This document shows positions 1 through 5,657 of a stretch of 9,458 nt of DNA, piece by piece; the first letter of the stretch is position 1; every line of letters begins with the position of its first letter. A program made the position numbers and the translations under genes. The stretch is from an uncultured Prevotella sp. (GTDB taxonomy: Bacteria; Bacteroidota; Bacteroidia; Bacteroidales; Bacteroidaceae): the NCBI GenBank assembly GCA_937916405.1, contig CALFUF010000193.1, forward strand, positions 1 through 9,458, in the 5' to 3' direction. Below the pieces are notes generated by a model that made no database searches, was not told where the DNA came from, and saw only the letters and a list, made by a program, of their open reading frames with translations.

Positions 1-107
1 TAAGACATTGGCAAAAACGGGCTGAAAAATTGAAGGCAAACTTTACACCCTACCATATAAGTCACTTAACATCATGTGATGTGCCATATTTATTTTTTTA
101 AAGGAAG
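1..107. other. Left-edge region downstream of the Gly/Tyr protein gene; no gene firmly supported
   Basis: This short stretch follows the last confident minus-strand gene. It holds a small inverted repeat (ACATCA at 69-74, TGATGT at 77-82) with a 2-base loop. That is too weak, and has no T-tract on the minus-strand side, to be called a terminator. An A-rich stretch on the minus strand (88-102) resembles the leader of the gene starting at 1117, and an ATG follows it at 87-85. That frame reads only 14 codons (MAHHMMLSDLYGRV) before TAA at 43-45. On the plus strand a frame is open from base 3 to a TAA at 99-101 (32 codons, no start inside the window), which could be the tail of a convergent gene or chance. 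Neither is supported well enough to name. Confidence 0.4.
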
Positions 108-812
108 TCAGAGCGTTTGCTCCAACTTCCTGATTATTTCTCCACCATAAGCATTCTTCGTTAGAGATATGAACTCATTGACAGAATACTCACCATTCTC
201 GTAGTCAAGGTTATGCTCTTTACAGAACTGCTTACGTCCCATATGACATGACCCTGTTAGAATATGATGCCATGAGAAGAGTTCTGAGGCAGGATATTTC
301 CTGTCCCTGTCTGGAAACTTACGGTTAAACTCTGCTATGCGCCTTTCTATAGGATGGCTCTCGGCGAATTTCTCCATGACATCAGCAAAAGCCTGCTTTA
401 ATGTTGTTCCATGTGCAAAGAAATTACCCTGCTTGGCAATATAGCATGGCATGGTGGTCAGGTCCTCCGACAAAATCTTGCCTTTGGCATAGTAACTGTG
501 AACAGAATCTATCAAAGTAGGTACATTATCTATCCTATATATTTTTTGACCATTCAGATACTCAATATCTTTGCCAAAGCCATAGCCATAGCCATAGTCA
601 GAGCAATCGCCAAAGCCATAGCCATAGCCATAGTCAAAGCTATAGCCATCGCCAAAGCCATGTCCATAGTCATCGCCATGTCCATAGCCATAGCCATCGC
701 CAAAGGCATATCCATAGCCAGAGCCAAAGCCATAGCCATTGCCATCGCCATTTGGAAACTCATCAATAGTGACAAATCTCTTTATTTCTTCGGACTCAAT
801 TATTGTTTCCAT
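108..812 (-). CDS. Gly/Tyr-repeat protein with conserved C-terminal domain (phage hypothetical)
   Basis: A 234-residue protein in three parts. Residues 1-20 are a short acidic leader. Residues 21-80 are a low-complexity run alternating Gly with Tyr, Phe, Asp and His (units such as GYGYGFGD). Residues 83-234 form an ordinary globular-looking domain containing FFAHGTTLKQAF (131-142), WHHILTGSCHMGRKQF (181-196) and NAYGGEIIRKL (220-230). I recognise this layout, a Gly-rich low-complexity head on a WHH-LTGSC-MGR domain, from Bacteroidales phages and gut genomes, but know no established function. The start ATG at 812 lies 13 bases inside the end of the DUF6948-like gene, which suggests translational coupling. 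The repeat DNA is built of hexamers and has a perfect 28-base direct repeat, so copy number may vary. The long open frames on the other strand and in another minus frame here are by-products of the hexamers. Confidence 0.88.
   Translation of the reverse strand: METIIESEEIKRFVTIDEFPNGDGNGYGFGSGYGYAFGDGYGYGHGDDYGHGFGDGYSFDYGYGYGFGDCSDYGYGYGFGKDIEYLNGQKIYRIDNVPTLIDSVHSYYAKGKILSEDLTTMPCYIAKQGNFFAHGTTLKQAFADVMEKFAESHPIERRIAEFNRKFPDRDRKYPASELFSWHHILTGSCHMGRKQFCKEHNLDYENGEYSVNEFISLTKNAYGGEIIRKLEQTL
573..752. repeat. Hexamer-based coding repeat (Gly-Tyr/Phe tract) with 28-bp perfect direct repeat
   Basis: About 180 bp made largely of the plus-strand hexamer CCATAG and close variants (CCAAAG, CCATCG, CCATGT). 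On the minus strand it encodes alternating Gly and aromatic or acidic residues, residues 21-80 of the protein. A 28-bp segment at 573-600 is repeated without mismatch at 609-636. The offset is 36 bp, or 12 codons, so gain or loss of a unit would keep the frame. Confidence 0.9.
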
Positions 813-1117
813 TCTGAAACAGATTCTATGGAGTTAATGGACTCTGCTGAACACTCATGTATCTCTATCACAGAAGTTACGATGATGGATGGTTCTGTGA
901 TAGTGAATTTACAGTTACGTGGCTCTTTTGTTCCATCGACTGCTAACTGTGTGATAGAGCATGCTCCAGCCCACTGCCATAGGCGACGACAGTTTAACAG
1001 TTCCACGGTATATCTATCCCCAATATGTTCTACCTCGTTAAGGGTACCAAAGAACACTCCTGCTCCATAGGAGCGGATAATCACTTTCTTACCAATCAGC
1101 TTCTCAATTGCTTTCAT
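800..1117 (-). CDS. DUF6948-like small protein
   Basis: A 105-residue protein matching what I know of the DUF6948 family from Bacteroidales phages and integrated elements. Key stretches are VIIRSYGAGVFFGTL (12-26), CRRLWQWAGACSITQLA (43-59), GTKEPRNCKF (62-71) and a C-terminal IEI...SI-SV--WK ending (84-104). The length is typical of the family. No enzymatic motif is visible and the function is unknown. The pattern of small hydrophobic strands with conserved aromatic and Gly residues suggests a compact beta-rich fold, which is inference. The ATG at 1117 is preceded by an A-rich leader (minus-strand TTAAAAAAATAAA). The stop at 800 overlaps the following Gly/Tyr gene by 13 bases, so the two are probably co-translated. 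Confidence 0.85.
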   Translation of the reverse strand: MKAIEKLIGKKVIIRSYGAGVFFGTLNEVEHIGDRYTVELLNCRRLWQWAGACSITQLAVDGTKEPRNCKFTITEPSIIVTSVIEIHECSAESINSIESVSEWKQ

Positions 1118-1163
1118 AATGTTTATTTTTTTAAGGGTTAATAACTATAATCTTTTTCTCTCT
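1118..1163 (-). promoter_or_regulatory. A-rich translation leader between the EKQGE gene and the DUF6948-like gene
   Basis: A 46-bp gap, one of the larger ones in the array. Read on the minus strand it carries CCCTTAAAAAAATAAACATT immediately before the ATG at 1117. Bacteroidales genes often lack a Shine-Dalgarno site and have A-rich sequence just upstream of the start; this fits. No TAnnTTTG-type -7 element was seen, so it is more likely a translation leader than a promoter. A near copy of the leader lies at 88-104. Confidence 0.4.
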
Positions 1164-2138
1164 TTATTCCTGCTTTGTTTGAGGTCTGAGGGATTTGAGC
1201 CACTCAATAAGCTCACTACAACACTCACTTTCAGAACCAACAACTATCATTTGAAATCTACTAAGTTTGTCGATTATTTTAGAAATGATATGTTCATCCT
1301 CTTCACTCCACTCAGCAGGTTTCTGCTCACCATACTTTTCAAGCAAGCAATGTTCAACTTCCTCATGTGTTGCCTTGCGAAAAAAGTTTTTTATATCTCT
1401 AAAAGGCCATTTACCTCCATCTGATGCTGTCAATTCTCCATCTTTCTCTGATTTGTATAATTTACCCTTTTCAAAATCAAGAGAATCATGCTCACAAAAC
1501 TGATAATCATTGATGCACATATACCAGTTACCTTTTAGAGGTTTTGTTTCTTCTTCACCTTGCTTTTCAAGAGAGTCTATTATTTTTTTAGCATTGCATT
1601 TTATTGTGGCAATATTATGAGACACATTACCTGAAGTTGTTCTCTCTGCGATAGAAATAATATCATCAAGCAAGAGTTTAATATAATCAGTTTCTATTTT
1701 TTGCTCACCTTGCTTTTCAAATCCTAATAACTTTGAAATTTCCAAATTAGACAATGCGATAATAGCCTTTGCCTTTGCTTCTTCAACCATTGCATCATTC
1801 ATTGACATCTGATATATGTTATCAGCAACAAGCAATTCATCAAGAATACATTTTCTTGGGTCAGACTCTTTTTCACCTTGCTTTTCAAGCCAAGCAAGCC
1901 ATGATTCATACTTCTCATCACGTTCTGCATTAGGCTTATCATGGCATTCAAGCATACCTTTTACAAATGTTACAAGTTCTTTCCTTATCTTCCCATCTTC
2001 GCTCTCTTTAAGTTCGGGGAAGATACTATCAATCATATCACCAACTGTATCATAAGGATTAGCCCATTTTAACTGCTTTCCTTGTTTAAGAGCCTTGTCA
2101 TAGGCTTTTGCTTTTTCTTCTATACTAAGTTCTTTCAT
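1164..2138 (-). CDS. EKQGE-module protein (Bacteroidales gut hypothetical with repeated helical modules)
   Basis: A 324-residue protein that starts MKELSIEEKAKAYDKAL, a beginning I recognise from a widespread, functionally uncharacterised Bacteroidales family. It is modular. Charged helical segments of the SEDGKIRKEL type (46-55) and SEEDEHIISKIIDKL type (278-292) are joined by a recurring linker: LEKQGE at 84-89, FEKQGE at 140-145, LEKQGE at 190-195, LEKYGE at 266-271. A WLKSLRPQ motif (313-320) lies at the end. Residues 199-255 are a different, probably beta-rich insert with several Trp, Tyr and Phe residues. ATG at 2138 is preferred over an in-frame TTG at 2144 because the family begins at MKEL. 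No signal peptide or catalytic motif is seen. Role unknown; repeated helical hairpins could serve binding, which is inference. Confidence 0.85.
   Translation of the reverse strand: MKELSIEEKAKAYDKALKQGKQLKWANPYDTVGDMIDSIFPELKESEDGKIRKELVTFVKGMLECHDKPNAERDEKYESWLAWLEKQGEKESDPRKCILDELLVADNIYQMSMNDAMVEEAKAKAIIALSNLEISKLLGFEKQGEQKIETDYIKLLLDDIISIAERTTSGNVSHNIATIKCNAKKIIDSLEKQGEEETKPLKGNWYMCINDYQFCEHDSLDFEKGKLYKSEKDGELTASDGGKWPFRDIKNFFRKATHEEVEHCLLEKYGEQKPAEWSEEDEHIISKIIDKLSRFQMIVVGSESECCSELIEWLKSLRPQTKQE
1326..1889. repeat. Four dispersed 18-bp linker repeats encoding (L/F)EK(Q/Y)GE
   Basis: Near-identical 18-base segments lie at 1326-1343, 1554-1571, 1704-1721 and 1872-1889. The last three share a perfect 15-base core, CACCTTGCTTTTCAA (plus strand); the first differs in the middle. 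All are in frame and mark module borders of the EKQGE protein. They could act as short homologies for module loss or gain. Confidence 0.85.
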
Positions 2139-2165
2139 AATCAAATCAGATTTTGTTCGTGAAGT

Positions 2166-2384
2166 TTAATAATCATTTTGTAACTTCTCTTTATTTTTAA
2201 AGACTACAACACTGTCTATCGCTACACTGTCAATGTAGGTAATTTCAAGGGTCGTTTTGCCTTGATAAACATCCATTGCAGAAGGTTTTGAGGTGTAGTA
2301 AACATATTCTAAGCAAGACGCAATAATAGTACACGTCAAAAATCCGATTAAAACTCCTGAAAAGAATAAAATAATTTTATACAT
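2166..2384 (-). CDS. Small membrane-anchored or lipoprotein-like hypothetical
   Basis: A 72-residue protein counted from the ATG at 2384 (74 from the ATG at 2390). The N-terminal ~25 residues are strongly hydrophobic (IILFFSGVLIGF...), giving one membrane segment or a signal peptide. The sequence IASC at its end (residues 21-24 of this start) is lipobox-like, so a lipoprotein is possible. The remainder contains AMDVYQGKTTLEITY and DSVVVFK, which I recognise from short Bacteroidales hypotheticals of unknown function. Start choice: a good Shine-Dalgarno AAAGGAG lies 8 bases before the ATG at 2384 but only 2 bases before the ATG at 2390, so the downstream ATG is favoured. It sits 19-25 bases after the preceding gene's stop in the same array. 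Confidence 0.75.
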   Translation of the reverse strand: MYKIILFFSGVLIGFLTCTIIASCLEYVYYTSKPSAMDVYQGKTTLEITYIDSVAIDSVVVFKNKEKLQNDY

Positions 2385-2409
2385 ATTCATTTCTCCTTTA
2401 ACTTAATTA

Positions 2410-2787
2410 CTAACTCTTCCAGTTCCTTAGTTCATTCAATTTCAGTATCATTTCACAGCAAGCGTCAATCGGGAAGTCATGCCACTTAGAATAATAGCTA
2501 CAATTATCTGGATATACACTTACCATCCACCCCACCTTACCACTGTCTAATTTGTCTTTTGACAATGTTGGGAAAGGTAGAACACCAAGCAATGCCGCAA
2601 GACTCCAACAAGGAATTTTATCTTGACCATAAGCAGGTATTGGACTTCCAATGTAAGGCTCATATTTCCCATATTTACCTCCTGCAAGAAGTTCTTGAAT
2701 ATAAGACATATCTGCACTCTCAAGCGGAAGTATCTCTGCCAGCTTCTTTGACTGAGAAAGGTCTGTAAATGCTTTAATCGTTGCCAT
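2410..2787 (-). CDS. Conserved Bacteroidales hypothetical (PCWSLAALLGVLP family)
   Basis: A 125-residue protein with the recognisable stretches KKLAEILPLESADM (14-27), PCWSLAALLGVLPFPTL (59-75) and DACCEMILKLNEL (108-120). I have seen this pattern in many short Bacteroides/Prevotella proteins from phages and mobile elements, without a known role. No catalytic motif or membrane segment stands out; the hydrophobic WSLAALLGVL stretch is too short and too embedded for a confident transmembrane helix. The ATG at 2787 is 5 bases after the stop of the 35-residue ORF at 2793-2900. It is preceded by AT-rich sequence rather than a Shine-Dalgarno site. Confidence 0.8.
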   Translation of the reverse strand: MATIKAFTDLSQSKKLAEILPLESADMSYIQELLAGGKYGKYEPYIGSPIPAYGQDKIPCWSLAALLGVLPFPTLSKDKLDSGKVGWMVSVYPDNCSYYSKWHDFPIDACCEMILKLNELRNWKS

Positions 2788-2792
2788 ACTTA

Positions 2793-2900
2793 CTAATAAT
2801 TATTAAAATGTTTTATAATTAAATTATGCCTTAGAACATCTATAGATTCCTCTAAGCTACATCCATACTTACATTTTCTATAGTCTTCTTTTAATTTCAT
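2793..2900 (-). CDS. Candidate 35-residue small protein
   Basis: A short minus-strand frame fills the only otherwise empty 130-bp gap of the array. It starts with ATG at 2900, 17 bases after the stop of the gene at 2918-3334, and ends with TAG at 2793, 5 bases before the ATG at 2787. The protein begins MKLKEDYRKCKYGCSLEES and continues with a mixed hydrophobic/charged tail (VLRHNLIIKHF). An AAGAAGAG purine run lies 6 bases before the ATG. The fit to both neighbours and a natural-looking composition argue for a real gene; the small size argues for caution. No family is recognised. Confidence 0.5.
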   Translation of the reverse strand: MKLKEDYRKCKYGCSLEESIDVLRHNLIIKHFNNY

Positions 2901-2917
2901 AGTTACTCTTCTTTTAA

Positions 2918-3334
2918 TTATTTACTATACATACCTTTAGGGGCTTCCAACGCAAGACCTTTCTCTATCAGACCACGATAATCAAAATGGTGAGCATTGA
3001 GCCAGTCAATTAATGAATAATACTGTTTAATATCATCCCATTCATTATTATCCTCCCTTTCAGCATAGAGGTAATTATATTCTCTTAGTTCTTCCTCATT
3101 CATACTTAACATTGGGCGAAGATATGGCTTAACTTCACTAAGATAAACTTGAATGGAAAGAAAATCTTCTCTGTCAGTCCAAAAATTTAAGAGAATACCA
3201 TCCAGTTCATCAACTTCAATTCTACTTAATATTCTTGGAGTATTTGTTTCATCACCATTAATATGGCATTTTACACTATAAGGCAACCTTGCACAAAGGT
3301 CTACCATTAGTACTTTTTTATCTTCTTGTGTCAT
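2918..3334 (-). CDS. Conserved Bacteroidales hypothetical (KPYLRPM...YRGLIEKGLALEAP family)
   Basis: A 138-residue protein with a recognisable frame. It opens with LCARLPYSVKCHING (13-27), has EVKPYLRPMLSM (67-78) followed by a charged EEELREY segment, and ends FDYRGLIEKGLALEAPKGMY (117-136). Proteins with these landmarks are very common in gut Bacteroidales phages and islands and have no assigned function. The middle (30-65) is the variable part. It has an unusually good Shine-Dalgarno site for this window: AAGGAG 8 bases before the ATG at 3334. The start overlaps the stop of the DUF7666-like gene as ATGA (3331-3334), so translation is probably coupled. Confidence 0.85.
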   Translation of the reverse strand: MTQEDKKVLMVDLCARLPYSVKCHINGDETNTPRILSRIEVDELDGILLNFWTDREDFLSIQVYLSEVKPYLRPMLSMNEEELREYNYLYAEREDNNEWDDIKQYYSLIDWLNAHHFDYRGLIEKGLALEAPKGMYSK

Positions 3335-4413
3335 AATTCTTTCTCCTTAAATTCACCATCAACCAACTTATAGAACGTATCTTCCTTGATGCGCTCACCA
3401 TCAACATACTCTGTCTTGACGCACTTAGGTATATGACGACCTTTTTTCTTGTTATACTCCCACTCAGCAAGGGTAATCCAAGAGCCCTTCTTTGCCTTAG
3501 CCATAGAGTCGTGTCCTGCGCAGCAGATTACAGAGTCCTCGCCAGTAGATACGATCTGAGCATAGTTACCGCTACTGCCTATCTGAGCAGAGTCACCGCT
3601 ACTGTCTATCTTAGCAGAGTCACCGCTACTGCCTATCTGAGCAGAGCCACCGCTACTGCCTATCTGAGCATAGTAACCACTGCTGCCTATCTTAGCATAG
3701 TCACCGCTGCTGCCTATCTTAGCATAGTCACCGCTGCTGCCTATCTTAGCATAGTAACCACTGCTGCCTATCTGAGCATAGTAACCACTGCTGCCTATCT
3801 TAGCAGAGTCACCGCTACTGCCTATCTGAGCAGAGTCACCGCTACTGCCTATCTGAGCAGAGTCACCACTGCTGCCTATCTTAGCATAGTCACCACTGCT
3901 GCCTATCTGAGCATAGTTACCGCTACTGCCTATCTTAGCAGAGTCACCGCTACTGCCTATCTTAGCAGAGCCACCGCTACTGCCTATCTTAGCAGAGTCA
4001 CCGCTACTGCCTATCTTAGCAGAGTCACCGCCTTTATCATTCAACTCAGAATCCTTGCTGTTCGCAGGACTTGTTTTCTCTTTAATCCACTCTACACCAA
4101 GTTTGATTAAGTCGGTGAATTTCAACTCAGCCTTAATCTTGATTTTGGATGAAGCAACCTTTGTGCTGCCATTGTTCTCTCGGTCAAGTTCACCGGACTG
4201 CTCGACCTCGCAGAATCTCGCCATCTTGCAATCATCCAGAAGGAAATAATGGTCTAATACCTCCAGTGGTGACTCGCAGGCATGGAATCCGTGTTTACAA
4301 CATTTAATGTCGCCTTCAATCTCATACTCTTTGCCGACCTCGTACTGAAAGCCTCGGCACTTCAAATCTTGGTCGAATCCTTTGTAGGATGTTATTTTTC
4401 TCTCTTGTTTCAT
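3331..4413 (-). CDS. DUF7666-like protein with 18 nonapeptide repeats
   Basis: A 360-residue protein in three parts. Residues 8-117 match what I know of DUF7666: YKGFDQDLKCRGFQYEVG (10-27), KCCKHGFHACESPLEVLDHY (37-56), FCEVEQSGE (67-75), STKVASSKI (83-91), then an acidic/hydrophobic helix. Residues 129-290 are 18 tandem nonapeptides of the form G-x-[SY]-A-[KQ]-I-G-S-S, probably a beta-solenoid or similar extended repeat fold (inference). Residues 291-360 are a conserved tail with KKGSWITLAEWEY (308-320) and CVKTEYVDGERIK (331-343). Such proteins recur in phages of gut bacteria; their function is unknown. No signal peptide. The gene overlaps both neighbours by 4 bases (ATGA). The head and tail look intact, so only the repeat number seems free to vary. 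Confidence 0.88.
   Translation of the reverse strand: MKQERKITSYKGFDQDLKCRGFQYEVGKEYEIEGDIKCCKHGFHACESPLEVLDHYFLLDDCKMARFCEVEQSGELDRENNGSTKVASSKIKIKAELKFTDLIKLGVEWIKEKTSPANSKDSELNDKGGDSAKIGSSGDSAKIGSSGGSAKIGSSGDSAKIGSSGNYAQIGSSGDYAKIGSSGDSAQIGSSGDSAQIGSSGDSAKIGSSGYYAQIGSSGYYAKIGSSGDYAKIGSSGDYAKIGSSGYYAQIGSSGGSAQIGSSGDSAKIDSSGDSAQIGSSGNYAQIVSTGEDSVICCAGHDSMAKAKKGSWITLAEWEYNKKKGRHIPKCVKTEYVDGERIKEDTFYKLVDGEFKEKEL
3544..4029. repeat. 18 x 27-bp in-frame tandem repeat (minisatellite)
   Basis: Exactly 486 bp, or 18 units of 27 bp with no indel. Per unit the variation is confined to the residue pair after the first Gly (DS, GS, NY, DY or YY), K or Q, and synonymous Ser/Gly codons. In protein order the pairs are DS DS GS DS NY DY DS DS DS YY YY DY DY YY GS DS DS NY. 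Unit 16 has Asp for Gly in its linker; unit 18 ends in VST, the usual decay at an array end. A 19th, strongly degenerate unit may follow (GEDSVI). Confidence 0.95.
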
Positions 4414-5036
4414 AGTTTTATTGATTTTTTTAGTTCAAATTTGTAAGCAAATACCCATGGGTTACGCTCCCATGTGCCACGTCTGCTCACCTTGTCGATA
4501 AGGGATGAAAACGCATACTTTGGAGTGCGATAACTCTTCTGTTTTCCGTTTCCTACATGGAATGCGTATGGAGCCACACAGTCGATTTTTTCAATGCCCT
4601 CATTCATACAGTCCTCGTCACTGATGTCCTGAAGACGTTCTGCCCTGATGTCGGTGATGCGGATGCGGTGGGGCATAAATTCGGCTCTTACGAACATTTT
4701 GTTTTTATAGCCTGGTCCTAATAATCCGCTACCAATACGGTCATATAGTTCAACCCACCATTCGTTAGCCTTTCTGTTGCCGTACTTTTCCTCTAATGTG
4801 TCGTAGATGGTTTTATAGGACTGAGCAATGGCAACCTCTTCACCTATCTCATAGGCTGGTTTTAACTCTATTGAATCCCCGTCCTTAGTGTCAGCGATAA
4901 AATGCCAACATAAATTCGCATTGTATGCTGTCACATTCTCATAGTCACCATTAATGATGCGCCGTGTTATCGTCTTTCTACCGTCAAGTACGGCTTGTGT
5001 CAGTCCGTAACGATCGTTAAACATTATTTTCTTCAT
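4410..5036 (-). CDS. ASCH/PUA-like domain phage protein
   Basis: A 208-residue protein whose N-terminus carries the ASCH-type signature G-x-K-x-x-T-x-R, here GRKTITR at 19-25. It is followed by PAYEIGEEVAIAQSY (60-74), FVRAEFMPHRIRITDIRAERLQDIS (115-139) and a closing NPWVFAYKFEL (192-202). This order is what I expect for phage ASCH-like proteins: a beta-barrel related to PUA domains that binds RNA or modified nucleosides, with N4-acetylcytidine amidohydrolase activity known in one branch (E. coli YqfB). Whether this protein is a binder or an enzyme cannot be told from sequence. It is longer than the minimal ASCH domain because of an insertion at about 75-112. TAATG at 5034-5038 couples it to the gene before it; ATGA at 4410-4413 couples it to the DUF7666-like gene. 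Confidence 0.75.
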   Translation of the reverse strand: MKKIMFNDRYGLTQAVLDGRKTITRRIINGDYENVTAYNANLCWHFIADTKDGDSIELKPAYEIGEEVAIAQSYKTIYDTLEEKYGNRKANEWWVELYDRIGSGLLGPGYKNKMFVRAEFMPHRIRITDIRAERLQDISDEDCMNEGIEKIDCVAPYAFHVGNGKQKSYRTPKYAFSSLIDKVSRRGTWERNPWVFAYKFELKKSIKL

Positions 5037-5473
5037 TATATATACTCTTTGATTTTATTGATATATTCTGGGAACTCATCAATCGGAAACTCATCGTTTT
5101 CAAGAGATTCAATCTGCTGTCTTACTTCGGCTTTCTCAATCTCGTTATCTTGGCTTTTAAAACCAAATAGGTCATCGTCAATTACTCCCTTTTCCAGTTT
5201 TTTCAACTTCGTCTTACGTGACTTTAGCAATGCAGCCCTGCGGTGCTCGTGCCACTCGGAACCAACGAGTATATCCTGCGAACCTTTGATGAACTCAACC
5301 TTTCTCTTTGGATTCTTGACCTTTACCAGGGCGGCAAGATACTCGAAGTACCATAACCATCTGACAACGAAATCTGGTGCCATGCCTGAGCGGTAGTAAA
5401 CAACATCTTCAATGTGGAAGTAGTTAGTCTCACTGCTCACCGCTATCTTAACAATACATTGGTTGATTCCCAT
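5036..5473 (-). CDS. Conserved phage/Bacteroidales hypothetical (VVYYRSGMAPDFVVRWLWYFEYLAAL family)
   Basis: A 145-residue protein with a highly characteristic centre: VVYYRSGMAPDFVVRWLWYF (24-43) followed by EYLAALVKVKNPKRKVEF. A basic helical region then contains LLKSRKTKLKKLEKGVIDDDLFGFKS, and the protein ends in a helix with INKIKEYI. I recognise these landmarks from Bacteroidales phage genomes; no function has been assigned to my knowledge. The Trp/Tyr-rich segment followed by a Lys/Arg-rich probable coiled coil would suit nucleic-acid or protein binding, which is inference only. Start ATG at 5473 is 1 base after the stop of the small gene before it. Confidence 0.8.
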   Translation of the reverse strand: MGINQCIVKIAVSSETNYFHIEDVVYYRSGMAPDFVVRWLWYFEYLAALVKVKNPKRKVEFIKGSQDILVGSEWHEHRRAALLKSRKTKLKKLEKGVIDDDLFGFKSQDNEIEKAEVRQQIESLENDEFPIDEFPEYINKIKEYI

Positions 5474-5474
5474 A

Positions 5475-5657
5475 CTATTTCAAATTATAATATCCGAGAC
5501 TATTCTTGGTTTCCTCTCTGTCTGTTCCCTTCACCTCATATTCGAGGTCGGCAATCTTTCTGATCCGTGCCCTTGCGTTGAGTCTGCAGTGGATGGAGAG
5601 GTTCCAATACATCTCACGTATCAACTCGGCACGTCGCTCTGTGTATCTCTTGTTCAT
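5475..5657 (-). CDS. Small basic hypothetical protein
   Basis: A 60-residue protein, Arg/Lys and Glu rich and probably mostly helical (MNKRYTERRAELIREMYWNL...). No family is recognised. It is accepted because it sits exactly between two supported genes, with stop and start adjacent on both sides (ATG at 5657 directly after the TAA at 5658-5660; TAG at 5475 one base before the next ATG), and because no other frame covers this stretch. No Cys cluster, membrane segment or obvious DNA-binding motif. Confidence 0.65.
   Translation of the reverse strand: MNKRYTERRAELIREMYWNLSIHCRLNARARIRKIADLEYEVKGTDREETKNSLGYYNLK

Noticed and set aside
69..82. Rho-independent terminator for the minus-strand array
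   Set aside because: The stem is only 6 AT-rich pairs with a 2-base loop and no T-tract follows it in the minus-strand direction.
3..101. C-terminal tail of a convergent plus-strand gene
   Set aside because: An open frame of 32 codons to a TAA is expected fairly often by chance, no family is recognised, and no start is in the window.
554..775. Minus-strand frame made of Met-Ala repeats
   Set aside because: Out-of-frame reading of the same hexamer array; the Gly/Tyr frame continues into a conserved C-terminal domain, this one does not.
411..1070. Long plus-strand frame rich in Ala-Ile repeats
   Set aside because: It is the complement of the Gly/Tyr hexamer array and the DUF6948-like gene; the low-complexity AIAIAK sequence is a by-product of CCATAG repeats.
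1119..1424. Plus-strand frame of 101 codons with a hydrophobic start
   Set aside because: Antisense to the EKQGE gene, which is strongly supported by its repeated motifs; no family features.
3544..4029. CRISPR array
   Set aside because: The repeats are contiguous, with no unique spacers, and encode an in-frame nonapeptide.
3544..4029. Diversity-generating retroelement variable region
   Set aside because: Variation is not limited to adenines of a template, and no reverse transcriptase or template repeat is in the window.
3544..4029. RTX calcium-binding nonapeptide repeats
   Set aside because: The unit length matches, but the GGxGxDxUx pattern of Asp and hydrophobic positions is absent.
3433..4110. 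Plus-strand frame with repeated TATAYLSRV units
   Set aside because: Antisense shadow of the 27-bp repeat array, whose unit length is a multiple of three, so all frames tend to stay open.
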